Source: Siphonodentalium dalli (taxonomy: Eukaryota; Mollusca; Scaphopoda; Gadilida; Siphonodentaliidae). Taken from it: a DNA stretch of 64,000 nt. The position numbers and the translations under genes were made by a program. The notes under the pieces are model-generated. The model worked only from the letters and a program-made list of their open reading frames with translations, was not told the origin of the DNA and did no database searches. The DNA lies in assembly GCA_032622095.1 (NCBI GenBank), contig CP136064.1:116114004-116178003 (forward strand), in the 5' to 3' direction. How positions within the stretch are numbered: the stretch's first letter is position 1; each line of letters begins with the position of its first letter. Positions 31,461-44,149 of the stretch are shown one piece after another.

Positions 31461-33583
31461 ATATATAGTTGGAGTAATAAAAATGTTTACGCTAAGAATA
31501 TAAGTTTTTTTGCTGAATTTGATAATAAATTGAAAATTTCCTACCAATATCAGCAGCAGTGTCAGAATTGTAACCTTTGCCCATCTTATTTTATTTTATT
31601 ATCGCCACATCATACTTTGTTTGATTATCGTCTATAATGGGTTCTGTTTGGTGAAGAGGTCCTCGCAACTTTGTAGATGCCCCTCTAGAATCTGCAACAA
31701 AGAACTTTGATGTTCTCTTGTGACCAATCGTAAAGTGCTCTCAGTTTGACAATACTAAAGTAATCCATTGTTCCTTTAGGGGTGTTCGAGTGCCCACCTA
31801 TGATGCTGGGTAATTTCTAATCACACCTTCCGAATGAATGGGATTCAATAAGAATTAGTGGGTTGCCACTCGGCATCGCTGTTATCTGTATCATGATCTC
31901 CTCTTAGCAATTTTTACCTGTTGCGTTTTGCAGTTTGGTTTCGATTTTTACTTTTATTGTTGAAAAAATGTCAGTATTATAAATTCACTTGATAGCTATT
32001 GAAACATTTCTGGTGGAGATAATGTGCTTTCAAGACACAAGTGGCCAGGCTTTAGTAGCTGGATTTATACTCATCAATAAAGTAAAAAAACATTCAGAAT
32101 TGGACATTTACTGATGAAAAAATGGTTTTCAGTTGTGCCTACACTTTGTTATCATTATTTTTATGGTGAAATTTTCAATCACCAGTTGTCTTTACTTTAG
32201 AAAGTTAGCTCTTCTGATAATTGGTACCGGTACATGTGTCTTTTACAACAATATATTGATCATGTTAAAAACTGCTCTTATTGAGACTAATATGGCCTAA
32301 AATATTTACAATATTAGCTTATTCAAGTCTATATCAACTGATGTTTAATATATCTTGTTCAAGTTCAAAACCAGTTCAGTCTATCTCTTCTTTTTGGAGC
32401 ATTTGTGTTTAATCTATACTACATGTTGTTCGATTTTACTAATTGCTAATATTGTTGTTGTAAATCTATGCCCTTCTCCCACATCAGTCAAGCATAAGAT
32501 GTTGTGGCAAAAGTCCTATGGATTATTTTCTACTGATTTGTTCCCTAATATAGATATTCTATTGTGTAGATGAGACTGACAATTATTGGAATCAAACAAA
32601 TTTTGGGAAACATAATTATTATAGAAAGTTGGTACAAATGTATACATCACAGATAAAAATAGCACCACCACATGCAATAGTGACACATCACTTGTCATCA
32701 ATAGAACAACTTCACTGTGAATTTTTTTTCCAAGGGTGATAGGGTTTCCAGAATAAAATTTGATCGCAACCATCAGCTATTGTTAAATAAATGACATCCC
32801 ATTATTGAAAAAATGTTACTTGTATGTCGACAACAATGAGTGGTGATAAGATGTTGGTATGTTGTGTCCCGGCATCTGGTTAGAATTACAACAGACTGGG
32901 CTAATGATTGAAAGCTATTGGGGGATATCATATGATATGCATTGGTCTCAAATGTAGATCAGATAGGTATATCGCACAAAAGATACCATGCCCCATTAAA
33001 CTATACATATTCAATTGAGGGGCAAGTGCTATATTTCTTTTCCTTTATTAAATTTTGAAAACTGATACATTTTTTTGACAATGCGATGTCCTATCTCAGT
33101 TCAATTATTCGATATTAGGTAGATCAGGTAAATACAGCTGTGATCAAAAGTTGTTTGGTTTGGGTTATTTTTATGAACAGCTTGTCACCATCTGTGTTTC
33201 GGAATGGCAGAATGTCTGTGAGTAAAATTGTCTGTGATCTATCTTGGAGATCAATAACAATGGAACCCTGGGAAATGTATTTTCTCCTCAAGAAATTATC
33301 GTTGGGAGGCGAAACTGACACAAGTAATCTTGAGCTATTCATTCAGATCAGATTAAACAAGCAGTATTTATTGTCAGCCCATCTTAACATAGGTTTTTGT
33401 CAAGGGTTCTCTGACAGGGGTGGCATGTGGGTGTTCAGGGATTTAGAAGCCCCTGTTGGTGATGGTTAGCCCCCCCACTCATGGGGAAAAACTGCAATGC
33501 TCAGCATTGTAATTGCTGAGCCCATCCCTTCCCTTTGCATCTCAGGTTGGCACAGTAGGGGTGGTGATAAATGTGTTAACTTA

Positions 33584-33796
33584 CAGTAATGCCCTAAATA
33601 ATCGACTCCTTAACCACAACAGAATTATGGGTAATTTTTCAGGATTTAGTCGGAAATATGGCTTGTTACCATTCATCGGAAAGCTCTCACTGAGAGCTTT
33701 CCGATGAATGGCAACAAGCCATATTTCCGACTAAGACCTGAAAAATTACCCATAATTCTGCTGTAGTTAAGGAGTCAATTATTTAGGGCATTACTG
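33584..33796. mobile_element. Palindromic TA-type MITE, copy 3 (nearly full foldback)
   Basis: The 213-bp element is an almost perfect inverted repeat: arms of about 105 bp begin CAGTAATGCCCTAAATAATC, pass ACAGAATTATGGGTAATTTT, and meet at AAAGCTCTCACTGAGAGCTTT. TA lies on both sides. It can serve as the family reference. Tc1/mariner-type ends and TSD are inferred from CAGT...ACTG and TA. Confidence 0.88.
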
Positions 33797-33858
33797 TATA
33801 CCGGTACCTGTTTTTCTGTCGGCATTTTCTGTCGGCATTTTGCAGCTTCATATATTAA

Positions 33859-34111
33859 CCCTTTCTATACTAAATGGATTCTCCCAGTCAGTTAAAAAGT
33901 GTATATTGGAATGATCTATTATTGATTACAGGTAATATACAGTTATGTACAGGTAATATAAGCAGATGACAGATAAATAAAAGTACAAAATGAGTCCTAT
34001 TTATTGAGGGAAATGTTTAGGTAATAAGTTCAACATACATGTATGGTCATTTGTTGAACTTCTTATCTGAACATTTCCTATCGGATAACTACTCGTCAAT
34101 GATGCTTTAGT
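33859..34111. mobile_element. TTAA-flanked MITE, family A, copy 5
   Basis: The left end CCCTTTCTATACTAAATGG follows TTAA (33855-33858). The right end is eroded (ATGCTTTAG before TTAA 34112-34115). The interior palindrome TAATAAGTTCAACA / TGTTGAACTTCTTATC is clear. Confidence 0.7.
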
Positions 34112-34340
34112 TTAATATATTAGCATTGATTCTACTTCTGCGAGCCACCTCAAATTGAGGGTGGAGGTGGTTTGTTCACCTCTTAATTTTTAACTGCACA
34201 CAAATTGGGGTTCCCGATAAACATCATTTTTTGGCTTGAAACTTTTTGATGACAGTTACAAGAATTTTACTTAAACTTTATGCTTTCTGAAGAAACCAAA
34301 AAAAAATGTTAATTTGATAATAGAGATACTTTCCAGAGAT

Positions 34341-34473
34341 TATGAGGCGTAAGCAGATTGAGGTCCCCAGAGGGTGAATTTAGTGATGCTAGCTCGCTGT
34401 TCAGTGTAGAGTCTCTAAATTCACCCTCTGGGGCCCTCATTCAGCAAATGTCCAGCACCATATATTGAGGCCT
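34341..34473. mobile_element. Double-hairpin MITE, single-hairpin fragment
   Basis: Only one hairpin is present, from GCAGATTGAGGTCCCCAGAG to CTCTGGGGCCCTCATTCAGC, followed by the outer TIR phrase AAATGTCCAGCACCATAT. It looks like the right half of a full element. Confidence 0.65.
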
Positions 34474-35242
34474 TCATGCCCCTTCAGTTTACTTACTTTG
34501 ATGTTTGGGGACAGTTGGATGTTACAGTTTATACACCATTCAGCAACATCAGTGAATAGTTGTTGGATAGATTTGTATATATTGCCGCCAGTTGTTTTTT
34601 TCCCCTCATAGCTGTTTCAAGCTTTGGAATAAATGGGTTAAATGCCCTTCAGTGAGACATTCGATTTATCAGATAATCAATGGTGAAGTATAGGTCCCAC
34701 ATCCTGCTGCAGATAGACCAGCCTGCAGCATGTTTTATGGAGCTATGTTCCTACATATACAGATGTGTGCTGATATATTCCCAAACAACACACATGATGC
34801 TAATGTGAAATCAACCAATATCATTGTTTTCTTACTGTGGTGATAGATCTGATCTGACCTATATTTCCACGTCTACATGTGCAGATGATTGATACTGGTG
34901 GGATGTGGTATGACGGCCTGTGCTGGGCAGAATAGGAAGTAGATTTACTCTGTTTGGTATTCATGTAGGTTAAATTTCCATTCCATTTTCTATTTTTTTG
35001 TCATTGACTTTGGGTGGTAACGGACAGTACACATAGGATTTTAATTCCTTGAATCCAGGGACCAGCCAAGAGGTTTCAAATTGGGAGAAGTCACTTCTCC
35101 TTACCTGTCTATTATGGGGCAGTGGACTAGAAGTCATGGCACACTTTCTAGCATAGATTCACTTATTTTCCATGTGTATCATAACTATCATTCAAAGACA
35201 ACATTTAATAGACATCGATCCAGCTAGTAGGCATCATATATA

Positions 35243-35362
35243 CAGTAATGCTCTAAGTAATCAACTTCTTAACCACAGCAGAATTATGGGTAACTTTTCA
35301 GGATTTAGTCGGAAATATGGCTTGTTGCCATTCATCGGAAAGCTCTCGGGGAGAGCTTTCCA
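35243..35362. mobile_element. Palindromic TA-type MITE, copy 4 (right arm lost)
   Basis: A complete left arm (CAGTAATGCTCTAAGTAATC through CGGAAAGCTCTC) is followed by only GAGAGCTTTCC of the right arm. The break at the loop suggests deletion during replication of the palindrome. Confidence 0.75.
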
Positions 35363-35610
35363 TAAAAACCACTTCAATGTGATGTAAACTGTTTATTAAG
35401 AATCAGTCAAGGGCTAACACATCTTCTCTTGGTTCCTAGGACTAAACAAAGATTATGTTGGGATTATTAAAGAGTAAACCATAACAAAAATCAAAAATCT
35501 ATATTTTGTCATAAATACATGTACTATAAACTACGATAAAACATATTTGATGTAAACTTTCTTGATAATGCAATGTCACTACTATTTTGAGATCCACCTA
35601 ATTAACCATT

Positions 35611-35802
35611 CAGTAATGTCCTAAATAATCGACCCCTAAACCACAGCAGAATTATGGGGAATTTTTCAGGATTTAATCGGAAATAAGACTTGTTGCCATT
35701 CATCGGAAAGAATGGCAACAAGCTATATTTTCGACTAAATCCTGAAAAAATTCCCATAATTCTGCTGTGGTTAAGGAGTTGATTTTATTTAGGGCATTAC
35801 TG
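35611..35802. mobile_element. Palindromic TA-type MITE, copy 5
   Basis: A full foldback of 192 bp: CAGTAATGTCCTAAATAATC to GGGCATTACTG. The right flank is TA, the left has mutated to TT. The loop is ATCGGAAAGAATGG. Confidence 0.82.
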
Positions 35803-36068
35803 TATTGTACGTCAACATGTTATTATCAACTTAAATAGTTATAAATACATGACCACATCATCAATTGGAATAATACTTCTATAGTTCTTTCAAATAGCTT
35901 TCAAAACACATTTCTAAAAGTTTGCTTCACATTACAAATAAATGTATTGGAGTTATTTTTTTGGATTATTTATTTATGATTATTTTGGGATTATTTATTT
36001 ATTTGGGGTTTCCGTATTTTTATACCCTTATTTGTTATTATTTACTTGAAATCATTTTGGGGATATTG

Positions 36069-36087
36069 CCCCCCCCCCCCCCCCCCC
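36069..36087. repeat. 19-base C run beside dispersed GTCCRTCCG repeat
   Basis: An uninterrupted C19 tract is followed by an A11 tract. The next about 450 bp carry CCGTCCATCCGTCCGGAG and repeats of TTGATCCRATGATTTTTCC and AGAGTTATGGNCTTT, a dispersed repeat type that recurs at 40.7, 41.1 and 47.2 kb. Confidence 0.8.
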
Positions 36088-36099
36088 ACCGAAAAAAAA

Positions 36100-36540
36100 A
36101 AATTCGGGGGACTATTGTAATCAGCCCTGTGCGTCCCATCCGTGCGTGCGTACCGTCCATCCGTCCGGAGTTATAACTCCAGTAATGATCATCCGATTTG
36201 ATTGAAACTTGGTATGTAGGTGTCTCAACCAAGAACACAGGTGCTCTGCAGTTTTCTCACTTTTTCGGTGTCCGGATGATATCTCAAGTTTGGATCCTTT
36301 AATTACAAATATTGTTTTTATGTGGATCAGTCATATCAAGATACAGGTTGAATTCGAATTTGAGTTTGATCCGATGATTTTTCCTAGAGTTATGGACTTT
36401 TTTCTTTGATTTCCAGATGATAACTCAAGTTTTTATGTGGATCAGTCATATCAAAATACAGGTCAAGTTCGAATTTTAGTTTGATCCAATGATTTTTCCC
36501 AGAGTTATGGGCCTTTCGACTTTGAAAAACATTTTTTATA
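36100..36540 (+). repeat. Dispersed repeat with ATGGACTTTT / GATCCGATG units
   Basis: Two related units about 115-120 bp apart share GGATCAGTCATATCAA and TTTGATCC(G/A)ATGATTTTTCC. Related sequence with GTCCGTCC heads lies near 37860-38150, 40680-40990 and 41100-41330. The ends often carry GGGGTATCCCAGCACC(T/C)GTGG (40950, 51610). Confidence 0.55.
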
Positions 36541-38980
36541 ATTTTCTGTATGAGGGTACCTAGCTTCATGGTGTAATCAACTCCTATTACAGTTTTGATC
36601 GTAGATATTTGAAACTTCAGACTATTGTTACCCACATATTGGAGATGTGCAACATGTACACAATGTATATAGATGACGGAAAAATTATTTTTTCACGGAA
36701 TTATTAACCCTTTCGACTTAGAACATTTCAACATTTTTTTAAATTTCTTTAACAAAGCGGCATCGACTTGCCACGTTGTCGGGGGACACTGTAGTCGGCC
36801 GACCTTTTATTTTTTCTTGGGATTTTAAAATTAAATTGTTAGAAACTATGGGGGTGGCTTAGGCATTGTTATACCATCTTGTATTTCTAAAAGAAAATAA
36901 TGTATTAAAGTCCAGTGTAAGACACCATTAATTTTGATGTATGATCAGCAGCGATTTTTAAACCACGCATCAGTGAGAAATTCCTATGATCATTTGACCT
37001 CAGCATGAGTATAATCTCCTGTATGTACGCTCTCCTCATGTGCAAACATTTATTGGGGATAAAAAAGTATTGAAGAAAGTTCAATAAACCGAAAGCGAAC
37101 AAAATCTATCAAGGAAGTTCAATAAACCGAGAAACTTGCTTCAATAGAAAAAGGTGTCCAGGGGTCAAATAGGGTCACCATTGTCCTGTGTGGGAAAGAG
37201 TGGAAGCTTCTCATAGGTAATTGGTCAACAATGGCTACTGTCATATCATATTTGTTTGCATGAAGGTAATGATTACATCCAGTCCCACAAGCTTGGATCA
37301 TGAGAACAATAAATTTATTGATATATCTTTAGAAGGATTTATCGCACTCTCTTGTCACCAATTCACACCAATAGCTTTTGACATAATAATTATTGTCCTC
37401 TTCGTATCCTGTGTCAGATTTTTATGGTGGTTTATCGTTCCTACGGCATTTTATTTCTGCTGAATTTTTTCTGCACAGCGTTGCCCTGAAGATTTTCACA
37501 CAAGCTTGCAGCTAATTGTTGCGATGTTCTTTGTTGTTTGATGGATAGTGTATCGGGTAGCATGGGAACTTGAAGGTAATTTCTCTATTATAGCCTTCCT
37601 CCCCTGAAAATGTGTGCTGCATTTGATTATGGTCTTGTTTTTCACAATTAATCGAAGGATCTTATCCAATCACCTGCTCTCATGTTAACAATGGTGATTG
37701 TGTTATGAGGTCTGAGAATAGCACAACGATCAAGTTGGGAAGTTTTTACAGTACATGTAGTGAACATACACTGCTGTCAATCAACCATGCAGTTTTTTTA
37801 AATACATTTTACACCCCCCTTTTTGAAGAAAAATATGCGCTATGCTGGATTGATACCGGATCTGTCTGCTATTCTGTATGTCTATCCGTCACTCCGGGCA
37901 TATATCTCAGCCATGGGTTAAAGGCCCAACGACTCATTTTCCATTCTAGAGTTATCCTTCTTTGTTTATCTGGAAATCTTTTTTTTTTTGTCTGTCCATG
38001 CAGAAAACTTAGACATAAGTCATACGATCTGAATGAAATTTGTTATATATGTACGTCATCATGACTACTTTAAAATGAGGGACAATTGTCATTGTTCGCA
38101 TTTTCCATTTAGAGTTAACCTTCCTTGTTTATTTTCCCTGGCTGTCCCTTGCGTTCATTGGAAATTATTTGAAATGATATATATCGAAAATATATACCGA
38201 TTATATGACTTACCAGCTAACATATACCATAATGTATTTTTTTCCAGTTGCCTATATAAATGTCTAATCAAATTCAGCATGAAAGATATCCCCCAATTTT
38301 CATTACCAGTGACAAAAAACTTGGTATTGTCATCATCTGGCAATACTTAATTTTCTTATCAGTATCATCATTCTTACCAACAACACATGCCTTATATTAG
38401 TCAGAACTTAACCATTGTAGCTATTTTTGGTTTCAGTACCAAATGACTTATTTTATTTTGTTTCTACTTTGAAGAAATAGCTGTTACAAGTAATCAAACA
38501 TTGTGAAGCTGCACCTTTAAAGGGACCCAATGCACTCACAGTGGTTATATGTGCAAAAAATAGAAAATTATGTAAAAACATCACCACCAAGAAGAACATG
38601 GAGAAATAGATAAACTTTGTTCTTATATTCATTATTGATAGTTCGTCAATAATAAAATTTTGCATGTTGAAACCATTTTTATGTAAACAAAACTGTTATA
38701 GTGATTTGTCAATAAACATCGCTAATTGTGTAGTAAGTTCAAATATTTCAGTATGAATATTATTTTCAGAATGTTTTTGAATGCTTTTACCTTTTCCATT
38801 GTTTACCGTCAAGTTTTTATTTATTTAACATAGGTATCTTATTGGACTAATTGGACTTTTATCAGTAATTCCACTGTAACACTAATGTTTTCATAACAAT
38901 GGTTGTGACATGTGAAATCTCATTATTGGAGAGTGATTAATAATGAAAATAAGAAGAAAGTCAATCTATTTTTTCATGTA

Positions 38981-39191
38981 CAGTAATGCCCTAAATAATC
39001 GACTCCTCAACCACAGCAGAATTATGGGTAATTTTTCTGGATTTAGTCATGAAATATGGCTTGTTGCCATTCATCTGAAAGGTCTCACAGAGCTTTCCGA
39101 TGAATGGCAACAAGCCATATATCCGCTAAATCCTGAAAAATTACCCATAATTCTGTTGTGGTTAAGGAGTTGATTATTTAGGGCATTACTG
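38981..39191. mobile_element. Palindromic TA-type MITE, copy 6
   Basis: A full 211-bp foldback between TA dinucleotides, with the two arms differing at a handful of places and the loop AGGTCTCACAGAGCTTT. Confidence 0.85.
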
Positions 39192-40275
39192 TACTTGTTG
39201 ATGATAGTTGTTTTACATACTTTTATAAAATTTATGTTATTTCGTATCGACCCACTTCGAAGGCCTTGAGTCACTTTAAGCAGCTTGGGTGGTTTCTTCA
39301 CGAGACGGTACCATTGGCTATTTAATGGTACCATAGGATGAGACTTAATAGTGGAGCTCTTTTGGTTCTCTTGTTATATCTGTAAATTAAGAAGGGGTCC
39401 CCTACCAGGCTATAGGAATTGGATTCTCAGGCCACTGGATTGGTATTCTATTCAGTGCGTTTTCTCTCATACCCATTGGATATATAATCTATAGATAATA
39501 CAGTATAGTTATTGCTCCCCAGTCAAATGATTGAAGCGGGTATTGCCGGCTGGCGGCTGACAAAATTCATGGCAGCTCCATAATCGTTTTCCCATATGAT
39601 ACTACACAAACATGAAAGGTGACCTTTGTCTATTGCTATACTGATCAAAAGTTTCTATTACTCCGATATTGCAATCAGTTCAATCAATTAGAACCGGCAG
39701 AAACTATAAATTCGCCAAATTTTCTCGTCATAATTTTTTTAATACCACAGGGACTTGAGGTGGGAAATTATTCTTCGCAGATGTGATATTTATTCATTTA
39801 ATTCATGGTGTGTTTAAGATATTATGGCCTGCCATCATGGGCGGAACACCATAGCATCTAAAAACAATATGCCGATAATGATTCGGATTTCCGAGATCAT
39901 ACGGAAATTGCACACGCAGATTGCTCTTTTGGTTTGCCTTCACTCGTACCGAAAAACCTCCCTACTGCCAATATGATGTACCCAGAATAGCATGTGGAGT
40001 AGTTTGACTGGAGACCGATGGACTGGATCTATCGTCTTTATCATCCTTCTTCTGTTAGTTTGGGTATGGGAGAGATTTCAATGAATCACGCTTACCACTA
40101 ATGGCTTTACTGTTTTATGACAAAAAATATGATTCATTTGGTTATCTTAAATCATAAGAATATCATGTCCGGATAGTATATTTAGTTATGAGTGATATGC
40201 AGGTAAAAACTCTGTGGACATTACTATAACCAATGATTGAAGGTTTATATAAGTAAAGTAAAACTGTTGTCCTAA

Positions 40276-40539
40276 CCCTTTCATGACTGGAGCTTGCTGA
40301 AATTTTGTGAAAACCCTGTGCCAATGCATTCTCTTATATATGTGAGTCTCCCATTGGGAGCCTCACATATATAAGAAAATGCATTGGCCTAACAATATGT
40401 ACATTGACCTTGTAAGCTAGTGCATTCTCTTATATACAGTATGCGAGGCTCCCTATGGGAGACTCGCATATATAAGAGAATGCACTGGCACGGGGTATTT
40501 AATGCTGCACCAATGCAGCTCGATCCCATCATGAAAGGG
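40276..40539. mobile_element. TTAA-type MITE, family B, copy 3
   Basis: The ends CCCTTTCATGACTGGAGC and CCCATCATGAAAGGG enclose two inverted pairs, each of the type GCATTCTCTTATATATGTGAG against CTCACATATATAAG. The left flank is CTAA, the right TTAA (40540-40543). This is the clearest view of the paired internal hairpins of the family. Confidence 0.78.
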
Positions 40540-41391
40540 TTAAAGATTGTGAGAATGTTACACATTCTATCTGCAGAGTGCGCCAAAAAATGGAAGCAAC
40601 CAAAGTAGTTCTTAGAAAATGGCATACTAGTACCTTTAGCCAAAATTCCCAAAAATGCTAAATTATGACACTGTTTTATAATTTTACCCCCATCCGTCGG
40701 TCCACTCATATATCTCAAACATGGGTGATCGGATCTCAATGAAATTTGGTATGAAGTTTTGTCATCAGGAGGGCTTTTAATAGAGATGTTGTTAAATTTT
40801 TCCGTTCCAAGAGTTATCCCTCTTTCTTTATCTGTAAATGTTGGATTTCCATCCATCATTTGTTACAATTGTCAAGTAATTTGTTCGTTCATCACATATT
40901 TTTTCACGATTTGGTTTCTGACCTGCCCATATTTAAATTTTTACAATGGGGTATCCCAGCACCCGTGGTGTAACCTCTTGTTTGTCTTGTATATCAAGAG
41001 TAAATCATATGCATGTAAATTGATATATTTGTGCTCTTAGGGTATTACATGTATAATACCCAGTATACTAGTATGTAATTATATCCCCACTTTTCAAAGA
41101 CAAATGGGATGTACTATGGATTGACATTGTTTGTCCGTCTGTCCATCCGTCCATCCGTCCGAGTGAAATTTGTTATTGAGGCTTGCATCAATACTGCTTT
41201 CAAAAGAGGGCCAATGACATTCTCGTTTTTCATTCTAGAGTTATTCTTTTGTTTTTTTTGTCCGTATCCATTCTGTATCATGACTGTTATTCCAGAAATA
41301 ATGGTTTTTGTCCATATATAAGTACATGTAAATCACATCCATGTTTTATAGGATCTCCATTGTGTGGATATTTCCCTTCTCAGTACCTTTC

Positions 41392-41843
41392 CAAGCCCGG
41401 AAATATGGTGTCTTGTCATTTGCAGAATGAGGTCACCAGAGGGTGAATTTAGTGATGCCATCCCGCACAGTGGGCTAGCATCACCTAATTCACCCTCTGG
41501 GGACCTCATTCTGCTTTGGACTCATCTTCTGAGAAGTATCTGTAGTCTCAAATTAACATTGTTTTACATTATCACTTCTGCGAAGTTTCTATATCCCCTA
41601 ATTTGCAGACGATAAAATGAATAATCAAGGTGACAAATGGGTGAACATCATCAACTTCAACTGGGGAACTTCATTCTGATCCTAGGTCTCCCATAGATAC
41701 TTCCCAGAAGTTGAGGCCTAAGTAGAGTGAGGTTTCCAGAGGGTGAATTTGGTGATGCCAGCCTGCCATGTGGGATAACATAAATAAATTCACCCTCTGG
41801 GGACCTCATTGTGCAAATGATAGACACCATATTTGCAGACTTG
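41392..41843. mobile_element. Double-hairpin MITE, copy 2
   Basis: The outer TIR CAAGCCCGGAAATATGGTGT matches ACACCATATTTGCAGACTTG at the right. Both internal hairpins are present (41422-41518 and 41729-41816). Flanks TACCTTTC (41384-41391) and GACCTTTC (41844-41851) agree at 7 of 8 bases, supporting the 8-bp duplication seen at copy 1. Confidence 0.82.
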
Positions 41844-43020
41844 GACCTTTCTCTGAAGAGTTAGTGTTGTTTGCATTTTCCCTTTTAGTATTATTTATCC
41901 TTTGCTTATTTATAATTTTGGTTCCGTCCTGCCCATGTTTCAAGTTGGTACCATGGGGGTGTCAGCGACCGAGGTGCAACTTTTTGTTCTGCTTCAATGA
42001 TTTTTCAGGCTTTTCTTATCATTCTATAAAGCATAAAGGACATTTTCCTCCTTCAGTGCCCCTCTTGGTGGATGACTAGAGGTAATACAGCTTCTCCCTG
42101 AATGATGCACCTGCATTATCAATTCGCTGTCCCTTCAATCATTCAGGTAGCTCCTTGATTTTATTCATCACACATCTACTGCGCAACTCTCCTCAAGTTG
42201 ATCAAGATTTGCGCAGGAATTTAAACTTTTCCATTTATTGATCCCCCTCATTAAAATGACAAGAATTCTATTGCCGTTCGCCGATTGCTGATGCCCTCAG
42301 AAATCTTATGTAAACTGGCGTGGCGATGGCCGTGATTGAGACCTCTCTGTCTGATATTTACTTTACCTAATACATTATTTTCCTATTGGGTCCTGTCGAA
42401 ATTAGTATTTTTTGTTGACACTCGGTAATTAGTTTGTTTTCGGACACCTGACTCACCCATTTCAGGAAATCTTTAAAATATGTTGCACATTTTTGGGGGG
42501 CTTTGAACTTATAGCATTAATCAATACTTGCTACACTTGTCAGTAGTTAGCATTCCTACTAGGTTTGTGAAGCAATTGTATTCAGTAGTGCATTCTGGTT
42601 TATACAGATAGTTGATAATCTGGGTTTCCTCAATGTTTCCATCTGCACATATTTTTAGTTGAATGTTGATGGATTCCAACTTTTAAGGAAATGAGTATTG
42701 ACACGACACATCTGCAGACTTTAAAAGTTCATCTAAAACGAGGAATATATTAAAACCCAAATTAAATTTTCTTCTAGGCTTTTCTTTTCTCTATGTCATG
42801 CAGACACATACCGGTATGTCAGTTGTCTCAAATTGATGGTGGGTGTATCAATCTCAGTATTGACAACTGTGTCTCTCACAGTCTCTGCCATCGGCTACTG
42901 GTTAAACTTTTGGAAATATTTAGAAAAGTATCAGCTGGTGGTTGAACTTTTGGAAATCTTTACAAAAATACAAGTATAACTGTTAATATGGTATGATCAA
43001 GCCCAACCGAGTTGGAAATT

Positions 43021-43240
43021 CTAACAGGTGGTTAGGTTGTGGATAAGATCATCACATGTTTGAACCCGGACATGTGCGAAAATCAGGTATTTTCAAGCTT
43101 GATCTGAGTTGAGGGATCGCAATGTGCTATCCGATCGGGATACATGGCCATTTCGATAAGAAATGAGAATTTTTCACGCTTACTGATGCAAGCGCATTTG
43201 AAGCAATGCAACCCATACTGAGTCAGTTCCTCCATAAAAA
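43021..43240 (+). repeat. tRNA-derived SINE-like repeat, copy 2
   Basis: The copy shares GATCATC, a degenerate B-box (TTTGAACCCGG) and the block TTTCAAGCTTGATCTGAGTT with the copy at 31195, as well as GATAAGAAATGAGAAT and CATTTGAAGCAATG. Its head is shortened. Two independent copies in the same orientation confirm a dispersed family. Confidence 0.6.
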
Positions 43241-43308
43241 TCTGATATGTATACGTGTGTATCATACATTTTCATATTTTTAAATGGTCATCACTAAATT
43301 TTTTTTAA

Positions 43309-43400
43309 CCCTTTGAATCGATTCCCCCATTAAGTTTATATGAAAATATGCAATGGAATGGTCTATTCATTATGTGTAGAGATGTTCAGAACGTGTAAGC
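43309..43400. mobile_element. TTAA-type MITE, family A-like fragment
   Basis: After TTAA (43305-43308) comes CCCTTTGAATCGATTCCCCC, then ATTAAGTTTATATGAAAATA and ATGGAATGGTCTATTCATTATG. These blocks align with the left half of family A copies at 33859 and 61071. No matching right end is found. Confidence 0.45.
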
Positions 43401-44149
43401 AAACATTAGGCAGAGAAACCCTTTTGGATTCATGTGTAGGGATGTTCTGCTATTAAAAATAGGTTCAATAATTGTTTTGTTTTTTTTACAGATTATTTGA
43501 CATTCCTTATAAATGAATCAATGGGAAGCATGGAAATACCCATTGCAGCTTGTATACCCGGTAGTTATCATGGGGTTAACATCAAATCATGCTAAGATTC
43601 ATGTCTTGTCACTCTTGTGGGCTGCTTTGAAATTGTCATTTTGAAATATGTTGGTTATTGGAACGTGATGTTAATAGTAGTGCCCAGCCTTGGCAGAGGG
43701 CGGAGAGTTAAACTGGGATGGAGTGGTGTATTGATACAGTCTCTGTGTAAAAGTTTGAACTAGTTGATTGGAATTTGCTTTCCGCACCCGATATCTGGCT
43801 GATCGAGATACCTGTTAGAATGACATAGCTGTTAGTGAAATGCTAATCATTTGAAATTCAATCCTGGCGTCACAAAACTCAGCATACATTAAATTTAACC
43901 CCATTGAAATTGCTTTGTGTACCGATTGATGTTGCCCAGGGAATTGTAGCATTCGTCAAGGGTATGATGATCATCTTTGCTGTACCTGTATATTTTAATA
44001 TGATTATTGATACCTGGTTTAGCAAATGTCCTAAAACTATGCATTAACCTCCACATCATTTCCTCTTGGGCCATTCGTGAAAGATTTTTTGCTCTTATCT
44101 ACATGTATTCACCTGTTTTAAATGGGTGGGCTGAGTGGGGCCTGTTTTA

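Noticed and set aside
33140-33469. 109-codon plus frame MIKSCLVWVIFMNSL...
   Set aside because: No recognisable domain or splice context; the opposite strand is also open, so it is probably chance.
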